From Streptomyces sp. NBC_00690 (GTDB lineage: Bacteria; Actinomycetota; Actinomycetes; Streptomycetales; Streptomycetaceae), in the NCBI RefSeq assembly GCF_036226685.1, contig NZ_CP109009.1, positions 4,836,001-4,900,000 of the forward strand: a DNA stretch of 64,000 nt, written 5' to 3'. Shown here in pieces: positions 1-8,569 of the stretch; position 1 is the stretch's first letter; every line of letters begins with the position of its first letter. A program made the position numbers and the translations under genes. The notes beneath the pieces were generated by a model, which did not search any database, had not been told where the DNA came from, and worked only from the letters and a program-made list of their open reading frames with translations.

Positions 1-146
1 GTCGCGCTCTTAACGCGCGGCTCACCATAAACCTAAGGAGACGCTCGTGGGTATCCGGCGATCATCTTTGTGATCTTACTTTAGGGGCATAGCAGACTTT
101 CTGGGCACCTGGAGTGGCGTTCGGAGGGTGAGGAGCAGGGGCCCGC
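1..146. other. Left edge, no confident gene
   Basis: This stretch lies downstream of acs and holds no convincing gene. One detail stands out: an AAGGAG at 35-40 sits six bases before a GTG at 47 on the plus strand, which opens an eight-codon frame (VGIRRSSL) ending in TGA at 71-73. It could be a leader peptide or chance. The base composition is less GC-rich than the neighbouring genes. Confidence 0.4.
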
Positions 147-195
147 ACAGACCACGGGCACCCCGCGCCGGAGCTGCGGGGTGCCCGTGGTCTGT
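147..195 (-). terminator. Perfect 20-bp hairpin after acs
   Basis: A perfect inverted repeat with arms at 147-166 and 176-195 and a 9-base loop lies 43 bases past the acs stop codon. There is no T-tract, as is usual in Streptomyces. It is symmetric, so it could also stop transcripts entering from the left. Confidence 0.85.
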
Positions 196-237
196 CTCCC
201 GAGGCGACCGTCCAAGCGGCGTCGCCCCGGGGGAGCG

Positions 238-2193
238 TCAGTCCTCGGAAGGCGCGCTCGGCAGACGGGACTGGATCAGATCCATCACCGACGAGTCCGT
301 CAGCGTCGTCACATCGCCCATCTGACGGTTCTCGGCGACATCCCGCAGCAGTCGCCGCATGATCTTTCCGGAACGTGTCTTGGGCAGCTCCGCCACCGGC
401 AGGACACGCTTGGGCTTGGCGATCGGGCCGAGGGTCTTGCCGACGTGATTGCGCAGGTCAGCCACCAGGTTCTCGTCCTCGGTCGCCGTGCCCCGCAGGA
501 TGACGAACGCGACGATGGCCTGTCCGGTCGTCTCGTCGTTCGCGCCGACGACGGCCGCCTCGGCGACCTTGGGGTGGGAGACCAGCGCGGACTCGACCTC
601 GGTCGTGGAGATGTTGTGACCGGAGACCAACATGACGTCATCGACCCGGCCGAGCAGCCAGATGTCGCCGTCGTCGTCCTTCTTGGCGCCGTCCCCGGCG
701 AAGTACTTGCCCTCGAAGCGGGACCAGTAGGTGTCGATGAACCGCTGGTCGTCGCCCCAGATCGTGCGCAGCATCGACGGCCACGGCTCGGTGAGGACCA
801 GATAGCCGCCACCACCGTTCGGGACCTCGTTGGCCTCGTCGTCGACGACGGTCGCCGCGATTCCCGGCAGGGCCCGCTGGGCGGATCCCGGCTTCGTCTC
901 GGTGACGCCGGGCAGCGGCGAGATCATCATCGCGCCGGTCTCCGTCTGCCACCAGGTGTCGACGATGGGGGTGCTGCCGCCGCCGATGTGCTCCCGGTAC
1001 CAGATCCATGCCTCGGGGTTGATCGGCTCACCGACCGAGCCGAGGATGCGCAGGCTGGAGAGGTCGAACTTCGCGGGGATGTCGTCTCCCCACTTCATGA
1101 ACGTGCGGATCGCGGTGGGCGCGGTGTAGAGGATCGTGACCCCGTACTTCTGGATGACCTCCCAGAACCGGCCCTGGTGCGGGGTGTCCGGCGTGCCCTC
1201 GTACATGACCTGCGTCGCGCCGTTGGCCAGCGGGCCGTACACGATGTACGAGTGCCCGGTGACCCAGCCGATGTCGGCGGTACACCAGTAGACGTCCGAC
1301 TCCGGCTTGAGGTCGAAGACGGCGTGGTGGGTGTAGGCGGCCTGGGTGAGGTAGCCGCCGGAGGTGTGCAGGATGCCCTTGGGCTTCCCGGTGGTGCCGG
1401 ACGTGTACAGGATGAAGAGCGGGTGCTCCGCGTCGAACGCCTCGGGGGTGTGCTCCGCGGACTGGCGGTCGACGATGTCGTGCCACCACACGTCGCGGCC
1501 TTCGGTGACGGCCGTGTCCTGGCCCGTGCGACGGACCACCAGTACGTTCTCGACCTGGGGGCACTTGGCGACGGCGTCGTCGATGGCGGGCTTCAGCGCC
1601 ATCGGCTTGCCACGGCGGTAGCCGCCGTCGGCGGTGATGACCAGCTTGGCGTCGGCGTCCAGGATGCGGGAGGCGACGGCATCGGCGGAGAAGCCACCGA
1701 AGACCACCGAATGGGCGGCGCCGATTCGGGCGCAGGCCAGCATCGCCACCGCGGCCTCGGGAATCATCGGCAGATAGATGGCGACGCGGTCGCCCTTCTG
1801 CACACCCAGCTCGGTCAGGGCGTTCGCGGCCCGCGAGACCTCGTCCTTCAGCTCGGCGTAGGTGACGGCGCGGCTGTCTCCGGGCTCGCCCTCGAAGTGG
1901 ATCGCCACCCGGTCGCCGTTTCCGGCCTCGACATGGCGGTCCACGCAGTTGTAGGCGACGTTGAGTTTGCCGTCCGCGAACCACTTGGCGAAGGGCGGGT
2001 TGCTCCAGTCGAGGGTCTCGGTCGGCTCGGTGGCCCACGTGAGCCTCCGTGCCTGCTCGGCCCAGAAGCCAAGCCTGTCAGCCTCGGCCTGCTCGTACGC
2101 CTCCGCTGTCACATTGGCGTTCGCGGCCAGCTCGGCCGGCGGCGCGAACCGCCGCTCTTCTTTGAGAAGATTTGCCAGGCTTTCGTTGCTCAC
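238..2193 (-). CDS. acs: Acetyl-CoA synthetase
   Basis: AMP-forming acetate-CoA ligase of 651 residues, the normal family length. It activates acetate to acetyl-AMP and then acetyl-CoA in the cytoplasm. Visible signatures are the adenylate-forming P-loop YTSGTTGKPKG, the ADIGWVTGHSY and WWQTETG segments of the substrate pocket, and the C-terminal hinge and catalytic-lysine motif PKTRSGKIMRR, whose lysine is the usual acetylation switch. The GTG start at 2193 is preferred over an in-frame ATG at 2250 because GGGAGA lies just upstream and the family begins with SNESLANLLKE. The gene stands alone, with a strong hairpin downstream. A DasR-like palindrome about 100 bases before the start suggests control by carbon or N-acetylglucosamine signals. 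Confidence 0.97.
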   Translation of the reverse strand: MSNESLANLLKEERRFAPPAELAANANVTAEAYEQAEADRLGFWAEQARRLTWATEPTETLDWSNPPFAKWFADGKLNVAYNCVDRHVEAGNGDRVAIHFEGEPGDSRAVTYAELKDEVSRAANALTELGVQKGDRVAIYLPMIPEAAVAMLACARIGAAHSVVFGGFSADAVASRILDADAKLVITADGGYRRGKPMALKPAIDDAVAKCPQVENVLVVRRTGQDTAVTEGRDVWWHDIVDRQSAEHTPEAFDAEHPLFILYTSGTTGKPKGILHTSGGYLTQAAYTHHAVFDLKPESDVYWCTADIGWVTGHSYIVYGPLANGATQVMYEGTPDTPHQGRFWEVIQKYGVTILYTAPTAIRTFMKWGDDIPAKFDLSSLRILGSVGEPINPEAWIWYREHIGGGSTPIVDTWWQTETGAMMISPLPGVTETKPGSAQRALPGIAATVVDDEANEVPNGGGGYLVLTEPWPSMLRTIWGDDQRFIDTYWSRFEGKYFAGDGAKKDDDGDIWLLGRVDDVMLVSGHNISTTEVESALVSHPKVAEAAVVGANDETTGQAIVAFVILRGTATEDENLVADLRNHVGKTLGPIAKPKRVLPVAELPKTRSGKIMRRLLRDVAENRQMGDVTTLTDSSVMDLIQSRLPSAPSED

Positions 2194-2286
2194 GACATCT
2201 CCCTTTCCCAGGGCGTCCTCTGTGCGTATGTGTCCGAGCCCATAGCTCACCAGCCCAGGGGGTCGGGTGACAAGAGCCTTCCAGAA

Positions 2287-2302
2287 ATTGGTTTAGACCT
2301 TT
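2287..2302. promoter_or_regulatory. DasR-like operator (dre) upstream of acs
   Basis: The 16 bases ATTGGTTTAGACCTTT match the DasR consensus ACTGGTCTAGACCACT at 12 positions, including most of the GGTCTAGACC core. The site lies 94-109 bases upstream of the acs GTG. DasR is the GntR-family GlcNAc regulator of streptomycetes. Binding here is inferred from the match alone. Confidence 0.45.
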
Positions 2303-2325
2303 TGAGTCTTGGTTGATGCTATGAG

Positions 2326-2364
2326 ACGGCCCCTCCTTCCCGGGCGGCGGGAAGGAGGGGCCGT
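2326..2364. terminator. Perfect 16-bp hairpin in a divergent region
   Basis: The arms at 2326-2341 and 2349-2364 are perfectly complementary around a 7-base loop. It looks like a strong terminator but lies between the starts of two divergent genes (acs and a methyltransferase), where no transcript is expected to end. It may protect acs from antisense or readthrough transcription, or be left from a lost gene. Confidence 0.6.
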
Positions 2365-2723
2365 ACGGTTGCACGGATGCTGCCCCGGGGTGGTTCATCT
2401 TCGGCTCTCGATGGCTGATTCTCCTACGAATGGCCGGGAGTCGCTGTGGGGGAGCTTCAGGTTCGGACAAGCGTCTGATCCCGCTCATCCACGGATGGGT
2501 GAGGGCTGCGGTTCTGGCCCGAGGGCTTGCCCAGTGCGAGCACCCTGTGAGCCCACTTCGAGCCCTCTGCATGTTCTGCTGCGTGCTCGGTTCCGACCCG
2601 GACCGATCGAACCCACTCGGGGCCGGTGCATCGATGAGGCGGGGGCGTTCGGGCCCCGACCCCCGCTCCGGTGGGTGTCTCGCTCCGTTTTCGGACTGCG
2701 GCGGCAGCAGTGAGGATGAACGT

Positions 2724-3419
2724 ATGAAAGCCGAGACCGCGTACCACGGTGAGATGGGGAAGCAGTTCGCCGCCCAGGCCACGAACAGTGCCTACAACGC
2801 GCACACCGATCGGCCCGCCATGCTGGGGCTCGCCGGTGATGTGGATGGGCTGTCCGTTCTGGACCTCGGGTGCGGGGCCGGCCACTACGCCGCGGATCTG
2901 CTGCAGCGAGGTGCCGCGACGGTCGTCGGCGTCGACGGGAGCGAAAGCCTGCTGCGTGCCGCGCAGGACCGCATCGGAGCCGGGGCCGTCCTGCACCACC
3001 ATGATCTGGAAGAGCTGCTCACCTTCTTGGCCGACCAGTCGTTCGACCTGGTGGTGATGGCCCTCGTCTACCACCACATAACCGCCCGTGAACAACTGCT
3101 CGCCGAGATCCGGCGTGTGCTGCGGCCGGGCGGGGCCCTGCTTGTCTCGACGACCCACCCCACCGGCGATTGGACCTACTTCGGCGGTTCCTACTTCGCG
3201 GATGAGCAAGCCGAGCTGCCTTTCGGCGACGGATTCGCCCTGAACTACTGGCGGATGACCCTGGAGAAGTTCCTCGGAGAACTGCTCGGTGCAGGGTTCG
3301 TGCTGGAACGCCTCCTGGAGCCTCGGGCCGAGGAGGAGGCTCGCCGGGTTGATCCGCGCCGGTACGACAAAACGCACAGCCAGCCGAGCTTCCTCTCGGT
3401 CAGGCTGCGCCGCCCCTAG
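2724..3419 (+). CDS. Class I SAM-dependent methyltransferase
   Basis: A 231-residue cytoplasmic methyltransferase of the type-11 (UbiE-like) fold. Motif I is VLDLGCGAGHYA near residue 45, followed by the acidic post-II residue in VVGVDGS and the VLRPGGALLVST segment before the last strands. The substrate cannot be told from sequence. The ATG at 2724 is chosen because GAGG lies eight bases upstream; a longer frame opens earlier but has no homology-like content. It converges on the SulP/carbonic anhydrase gene, and a hairpin overlapping its stop codon separates them. Confidence 0.85.
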   Translation: MKAETAYHGEMGKQFAAQATNSAYNAHTDRPAMLGLAGDVDGLSVLDLGCGAGHYAADLLQRGAATVVGVDGSESLLRAAQDRIGAGAVLHHHDLEELLTFLADQSFDLVVMALVYHHITAREQLLAEIRRVLRPGGALLVSTTHPTGDWTYFGGSYFADEQAELPFGDGFALNYWRMTLEKFLGELLGAGFVLERLLEPRAEEEARRVDPRRYDKTHSQPSFLSVRLRRP

Positions 3420-3439
3420 CGACTTCGTGTCACTAGGGG
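3413..3439. terminator. Bidirectional hairpin overlapping a stop codon
   Basis: The arms 3413-3423 and 3429-3439 pair with one mismatch around a 5-base loop. The left arm includes the TAG stop of the methyltransferase. It sits between two convergent genes and probably ends both transcripts. Confidence 0.6.
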
Positions 3440-3485
3440 GGAGCATATGCAGCCCGCGCTGGTTCAGCCGCGGCCTGCCACCAGC

Positions 3486-5825
3486 TCAGACATGTGCCTT
3501 GACCAGGGCCGACGATGCCGGTGCAACCCGGGTGAACACCGCGTCAAAGTTGTGATCGTCACTCTTGGCCAACAGATACGCCTGGGCCTCGCCGCCGTGG
3601 AAGTACATTCCGTGGAGTTCCAACGCGCCCTCAGCGAGTCTGCGTGCGACCGATTCATGCGCCCGTAGATGATCCAGTTGCTGGACCACATTGGTCAGGC
3701 ACAACTGCTCCAGGGCGTCGGTCGGCAGCCTGCCGGAGATCCGTGCCCAGGAACGGTGTCGGCTTCTCATCCGCTCCAGGCTCGGCCGGCCATGCCTCAA
3801 CCATCGCTTCCAAGGGGTCTGTGTGCCTCCGGGAGGAGTGGTCAGCAGCGCCTCCATGGCGCCGCAACCGGAGTGGCCACAGACGGTGATGGAACCGACC
3901 CGCAACACGTCCACCGCGTACTCGATGGCTGCGGCCACCGAGTCGTCGCCGTTCTTCGCACCGGGCAGGGGGACCAGATTGCCCATGTTGCGCACGGTGA
4001 AGAGATCGCCCGGGCCACTGGCTGTGATCATGCTGGTGACCAGCCGGGAGTCGGAACAGGTGAGAAAGAGCTGCGACGGCCGCTGGCCCTCCCGCTCCAG
4101 TCGCGCCAACTCGTCCCGCACCAGTGGGGCCGTGTCGCGCTGGAAGGAGCTGAGCCCGTCAGCGAGTTGATGGGTGGTGGGACCCTGCACCCGGGCTTCG
4201 CAGTGGTGGTTGCGCCAGGGAGTCCACGGGCGACAACAGCCATGGGTCTCCGACGCGGGTTCACTGATGCGACCCCCGGCCCGACCAGTGAACTCCACCG
4301 TGCCGCCCTGTCCCACATGGGAGGACTGCCAGTCGTGCAGGGCCTCGTAGGCGGCGTGGTCCATGAAGGACCCGTCCAACTCGACGACGCACTGGGCGCC
4401 CACGGGTACTAGGCTGAGCGCCCTGGTCAATCGGGGAACGGCGAGGAACGTCAACTGTCCACGCACCTGGACCCGATGGACGCCGTCGTGCTCCTCCTCC
4501 GTGATCCTGGTCCGGGTCAACCGGTGCAGCGCGACCGCGACGGCCACGGCGACGCCGATGATCACTCCCTCCAGTACCCCGGTGAGCACGACCGAGGCCA
4601 AGGTCACCGCATAGACCAGGACTTCGCGATTGCGTCGCACGGTCCGCATATGGGTGATGTTGACCATCTGCACACCCACGACCATCACCAGCGCCGCGAG
4701 CGCCGCCAGCGGGATCAGATCGAGCACAGGAACCAGCAGCACCGCGGCCAACACGATCCACAACCCGTGCAGCATCGTGGAGTTTCGACTGACGGCGCCC
4801 GCCGACACATTGGCCGAACTGCGCACGGCCACGCCGGTGATGGGCAACCCTCCCAGCGCGCCGGAGACCACATTGGCGGCACCCTGCCCGGCCAACTCGC
4901 GATCCAGATCTGCGCGGGGGATGCGGACGTCCTGGTCTTTGCGACCACCGATCAATTTGTCGACTGCCACGGCCGACAGAAGCGACTCCACACTGCCCAC
5001 CAGGGTGATGGTCAGCACGGCAGCGAGAAGGCCGAGCGCCGGTCCCTGCGGCATCCCGGGCAGTGCATGACTGCTCCACGACGGCAGATCGACACGGGGG
5101 AGATGCAGCCCGGCTAGGACGGCGAGCGTGGTTGCGGCGGCCACCGCGGCGAGCGCGCCCGGGATCTTGCGGACGATCCGGCCTGCTGCGCCCGGAATCC
5201 GCGGCCAGGCCAGCAGTACCGCGACGGTCAGGGCGCTGACGGTGATTGCTGCCGGCTGTAGCGCCGCGAGTTGGGCGGGCAGCGCGCGGACGTTGGCGAT
5301 CGCCGAACTCTGCGGTGTGCCGCCGAGGACGATGTGGAGTTGCGCCAGGGCGATGGTGACGCCGATGCCGGCGAGCATTCCATGGACGATCGCAGGGCTG
5401 ACGGCGAGGGCGGAACGGGCAACCCGAAGGGCGGCGAGGCCCAGTTGCGCGAAGCCGGCGAGCACCGTGATGGCGCAGGTGACCCGCCAGCCGTACTGCT
5501 GGATCAGGTCGGCGGTGACCACCGTCAGTCCTGCGGCCGGTCCGCTGACCTGGAGCGGGGCGCCGCCGAAGCGGCCTACGACGATGCCGCCGACTGCTGC
5601 GGCGACGAGTCCCGCTTGCAGTGGTGCTCCGGTTGCCAGCGCGATGCCCAAGGAGAGGGGCAGCGCGATGAGGAACACGGCGATCGATGCGGACAGGTCC
5701 GCGCCGCTGATGCGGAAGCGGGTCGGACCCGTTGGTGGCTCGTGGGAGCGGCCTCGGCGAGTTCGCTGGGCCTTGCTGGGCTCACGAGGTGGTTCGTCGG
5801 TGCGGGTGGGGACGCAGGCGGACAT
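3486..5825 (-). CDS. SulP anion transporter fused to beta-carbonic anhydrase
   Basis: A 779-residue fusion. Residues about 40-433 form the hydrophobic SulP/SLC26 transporter core, with the typical segments GLVAAAVGGIVVGRFGG and QVSGPAAGLTVV. A short STAS-like region follows (about 445-515), then a beta-class carbonic anhydrase (about 535-779). The zinc ligands are intact: Cys590 and Asp592 in CSDSR, and His651 and Cys654 in HSGC. The likely role is bicarbonate uptake or exchange coupled to CO2 hydration at the membrane. The ATG at 5825 is chosen because GGAGGAG precedes it; the longer frame to 5909 has no such site. SulP-CA fusions are known in bacteria, but the transported ion in this one is inferred. 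Confidence 0.9.
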   Translation of the reverse strand: MSACVPTRTDEPPREPSKAQRTRRGRSHEPPTGPTRFRISGADLSASIAVFLIALPLSLGIALATGAPLQAGLVAAAVGGIVVGRFGGAPLQVSGPAAGLTVVTADLIQQYGWRVTCAITVLAGFAQLGLAALRVARSALAVSPAIVHGMLAGIGVTIALAQLHIVLGGTPQSSAIANVRALPAQLAALQPAAITVSALTVAVLLAWPRIPGAAGRIVRKIPGALAAVAAATTLAVLAGLHLPRVDLPSWSSHALPGMPQGPALGLLAAVLTITLVGSVESLLSAVAVDKLIGGRKDQDVRIPRADLDRELAGQGAANVVSGALGGLPITGVAVRSSANVSAGAVSRNSTMLHGLWIVLAAVLLVPVLDLIPLAALAALVMVVGVQMVNITHMRTVRRNREVLVYAVTLASVVLTGVLEGVIIGVAVAVAVALHRLTRTRITEEEHDGVHRVQVRGQLTFLAVPRLTRALSLVPVGAQCVVELDGSFMDHAAYEALHDWQSSHVGQGGTVEFTGRAGGRISEPASETHGCCRPWTPWRNHHCEARVQGPTTHQLADGLSSFQRDTAPLVRDELARLEREGQRPSQLFLTCSDSRLVTSMITASGPGDLFTVRNMGNLVPLPGAKNGDDSVAAAIEYAVDVLRVGSITVCGHSGCGAMEALLTTPPGGTQTPWKRWLRHGRPSLERMRSRHRSWARISGRLPTDALEQLCLTNVVQQLDHLRAHESVARRLAEGALELHGMYFHGGEAQAYLLAKSDDHNFDAVFTRVAPASSALVKAHV

Positions 5826-6108
5826 GGTTCCCGTCTCCTCCGGGGCAGCGCGGTCGCGGAATGTGGGGACGCGGCCGTGGGTCACGGCGTAAAGCGGCGG
5901 GAGGCTCAACTTTCAGTAAATTGATCGTAATGCAGAGTAAAGACTGAGGCATGATTTCCTGCGCAAATAGGGCAATGGTTCACCCGTTTCAGTGATTAGT
6001 GCGCTTAATGCGGCCCGTCGCAGACCTTCCTTCGCTCACCCAGTGCGACTTTGTCGGCCATCGATACCGGTCGGAAAAACACAAAGTCATATGAAATGAG
6101 GTGAGCGG

Positions 6109-7437
6109 ATGAAATCCGCCGTACAAAGGGTTGCCGTCGGCGCCGCCGTCACGGCGCTGGTCGCCGGGGTCGCGGGCTGCTCGGTCGTCGGGAAGGACGC
6201 CCAGCAAGAAGGCGCGCCAGGTGCGAAGAAGGCCGCAGCGCCCAAGCTCGCGCCACGTCTCATCGGCGACGGCTCGACTGCGTACACGGGAGTTCAGCCG
6301 GCCCAACTCAAACCGGAACGTCTCAAGGCGGGTGAGAAGCCACCCCAGTTCGTCGTGTTCTCCTGGGACGGGGCCGGCGAGGACAGTCAGAAACTCTTCT
6401 CCCACTTCCGCAAGGTCGGCAAGAAGTACAACGCGACCATGACGTACTTCCTCAGCGGTGTTTATCTGTTGCCCGAGGCGAAGTCGAGCCTCTACCTTCC
6501 GCCCCAGCACTCCGCAGGTCGGTCGGACATCGGATTCAATGACGCCGAGGGCATTCGGGACACCGTGCGGGAGTTGCGCGGTGCCTGGCTGGAGGGCAAC
6601 GAGGTGGGCACCCACTTCAACGGCCACTTCTGCGGTGCGGACGGCGGGGTGGGGACCTGGTCGGTCGACGAATGGAAGAGCGAGATCAGCCAGGCCAAGT
6701 CCTTTGTGAAGAACTGGAAGACCAACTCCGGCCTCACTGCGGAACAGCCCCTGCCCTTCGACTACGAGAAGGAAATGGTCGGGGCGCGCACGCCATGCCT
6801 TGAGGGTCAGAAGAACTTCGTTCGCGCCGCCAGCGAACTCGGCCTCCGCTATGACACCAGTGGGGTCAATGACCAGATCTGGCCCGAGAAGGAACTCAAC
6901 GTCTGGGACCTCTCCCTCCAGCTGGTGCCGGTGCCCGGTCGGGACTTCGAGACCCTGTCCATGGACTACAACTTCATGGTCAACCAGTCGGGGACGGTCA
7001 AGGGCGACCCGGCCTCCCATACCTACTGGGGCAACCAGATGCGCGACGGCCTCGTGCAGGCGTTCGATCGTGCGTACGAGGGCAACCGGGCGCCGTTGAT
7101 CATCGGCAATCACTTCGAGTCCTGGAACGGCGGCACCTATATGCGCGCCATCGAGGAGACGATTGCCACGGTCTGTGTGCAGAAGGACGTCAAGTGTGTG
7201 TCCTTCAAGCAGCTTGCGGACTGGCTCGACGCTCAGGACCCCGCGGTCCTGGCGAAACTGAGGACCCTGAAGGTGGGGGAGGAGCCCAAGGGTGGCTGGG
7301 CGACGTACCTCACTGCCGCCCAGCCTGCGAAGTCCGGCCGTGAGAAGGCCAAACCGGTCAAGCCCGCTGCTCCCGCAGAACCCGCCAAGCCCGCCGCGCC
7401 GGTGGTTCCGGCGGGCAAGCCGGCGGAAAAGGACTGA
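6109..7437 (+). CDS. Lipoprotein with NodB-like polysaccharide deacetylase fold
   Basis: A 442-residue secreted lipoprotein. The signal peptide ends in the lipobox VAGC, with Cys24 as the lipid anchor. The mature part resembles the carbohydrate-esterase-4/NodB fold: FSWDGAGED supplies the first metal-binding aspartate and EVGTHFNGHF the two histidines spaced HxxxH. The C-terminus (from about residue 400) is an Ala/Pro/Lys-rich tail that probably spans or touches the wall. The start has GAGGTGAG upstream. The gene diverges from the SulP-CA gene and converges with the ATPase gene after only 34 bases. Deacetylation of a wall or extracellular glycan is inferred; the substrate is unknown. Confidence 0.8.
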   Translation: MKSAVQRVAVGAAVTALVAGVAGCSVVGKDAQQEGAPGAKKAAAPKLAPRLIGDGSTAYTGVQPAQLKPERLKAGEKPPQFVVFSWDGAGEDSQKLFSHFRKVGKKYNATMTYFLSGVYLLPEAKSSLYLPPQHSAGRSDIGFNDAEGIRDTVRELRGAWLEGNEVGTHFNGHFCGADGGVGTWSVDEWKSEISQAKSFVKNWKTNSGLTAEQPLPFDYEKEMVGARTPCLEGQKNFVRAASELGLRYDTSGVNDQIWPEKELNVWDLSLQLVPVPGRDFETLSMDYNFMVNQSGTVKGDPASHTYWGNQMRDGLVQAFDRAYEGNRAPLIIGNHFESWNGGTYMRAIEETIATVCVQKDVKCVSFKQLADWLDAQDPAVLAKLRTLKVGEEPKGGWATYLTAAQPAKSGREKAKPVKPAAPAEPAKPAAPVVPAGKPAEKD

Positions 7438-7471
7438 TCGAGCGGCTCCCGCCCAAGCGTGGGGCCCGAGA

Positions 7472-8467
7472 TCAGGCCGGTAGTGGAGCGCCGACCTCCG
7501 CTACTCGCTCCCTCAGTACGAAGGCGGGGTCGACCTGGGCCGCCAGGTCGACCCCCGTCTTGGCATTCCCCCAACTCTCCGCGTTCCTGAGATGGAAGTG
7601 GACCATCTGGCGCGTGTACCGCTCCCAGTCACGCTGGTCGTACGAGTCGTCGGCAGCGTTCTGAAGGGCCTGGAGCGACATGCGATTGTCCGCTTCCAGT
7701 AGTTCGAAGGGGCGCGGTCGACCCTTCTCCATCGCCCGTACCCAATCGGAGTGGCCCACGGTGATCAGAAGGTCGTCACCTACCTCCTCGCGGAGGAAGT
7801 CCACGTCGTCCTGCCCCTGGACCTTGTTGCCGACGACCTTGAGCGATACGCCGAAGTCCCGTGCGTACTCCTTGTACTGACGGTAGACCGACACGCCCTT
7901 GCGGGTGGGCTCGGCGACCAGGAACGTCATGTCGAAGCGGGTGAACATCCCGGAGGCGAAGGAGTCCGATCCTGCGGTCATGTCCACGACCACATACTCA
8001 TCGAGCCCGTCGACGAGATGGTTGAGGCACAACTCCACCGCCCCCACCTTGGAGTGGTAGCAGGCCACACCCAGGTCGGACTCGGTGAAGGGGCCGGTGG
8101 CCATCAGCCGGATGTCACCGTCGTCCAGCCGGACGGTGCGTGCGCACGCGTCGTAGATGGGATTGTCCTCGTCGACCCTCAGCAACTGCGAACCCTCGCC
8201 CGGAGGGGTCGTCTTGATCATGCTGTCGGGCGAGGCGATACGGGGATTGGAACCGCGCAGGTACTCCTTGATCAACGGGAGGTGGGCGCCCATGGCCGGC
8301 AGTTCAGCCGCCTGCGTCTCATCGAGCCCGAGCGCTGCTCCGAGGTGCTGGTTGATGTCGGCGTCCACCGCGATGACCGCAGCTTCATTGGCGGCCAGAT
8401 GACGGATGAAGAGCGAGGACAGCGTGGTCTTCCCGCTGCCGCCCTTCCCTACGAAAGCGATCTTCAT
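7472..8467 (-). CDS. MinD/CooC-like P-loop ATPase
   Basis: A 331-residue SIMIBI-class ATPase. The deviant Walker A KGGSGKTT lies at residues 8-15, with the signature lysine Lys8 that reaches across the dimer; VDADINQ and VVDMTAGSD supply the other phosphate and magnesium contacts. CooC-type proteins of this shape load metals or act in membrane partitioning. The ATG at 8467 is preferred to the GTG two codons earlier because AGGTG then has a workable spacing. It diverges from the Fic-like gene across about 100 bases, so the two may be co-regulated. The partner protein is unknown. Confidence 0.85.
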   Translation of the reverse strand: MKIAFVGKGGSGKTTLSSLFIRHLAANEAAVIAVDADINQHLGAALGLDETQAAELPAMGAHLPLIKEYLRGSNPRIASPDSMIKTTPPGEGSQLLRVDEDNPIYDACARTVRLDDGDIRLMATGPFTESDLGVACYHSKVGAVELCLNHLVDGLDEYVVVDMTAGSDSFASGMFTRFDMTFLVAEPTRKGVSVYRQYKEYARDFGVSLKVVGNKVQGQDDVDFLREEVGDDLLITVGHSDWVRAMEKGRPRPFELLEADNRMSLQALQNAADDSYDQRDWERYTRQMVHFHLRNAESWGNAKTGVDLAAQVDPAFVLRERVAEVGAPLPA

Positions 8468-8569
8468 GTTCACCTAGGGTAGTAGCTCTATGTCGCCCCG
8501 CTGTCATGCAGCGTGAAGAAGACCACTCCAAGGTGGGGTGCGCGCCGAGGGCGCGTAGCCTCGCTGGCT

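Noticed and set aside
181..2316. Long open frame antisense to acs
   Set aside because: A shadow of acs caused by high GC; the minus-strand frame has all acetyl-CoA synthetase motifs and a good start.
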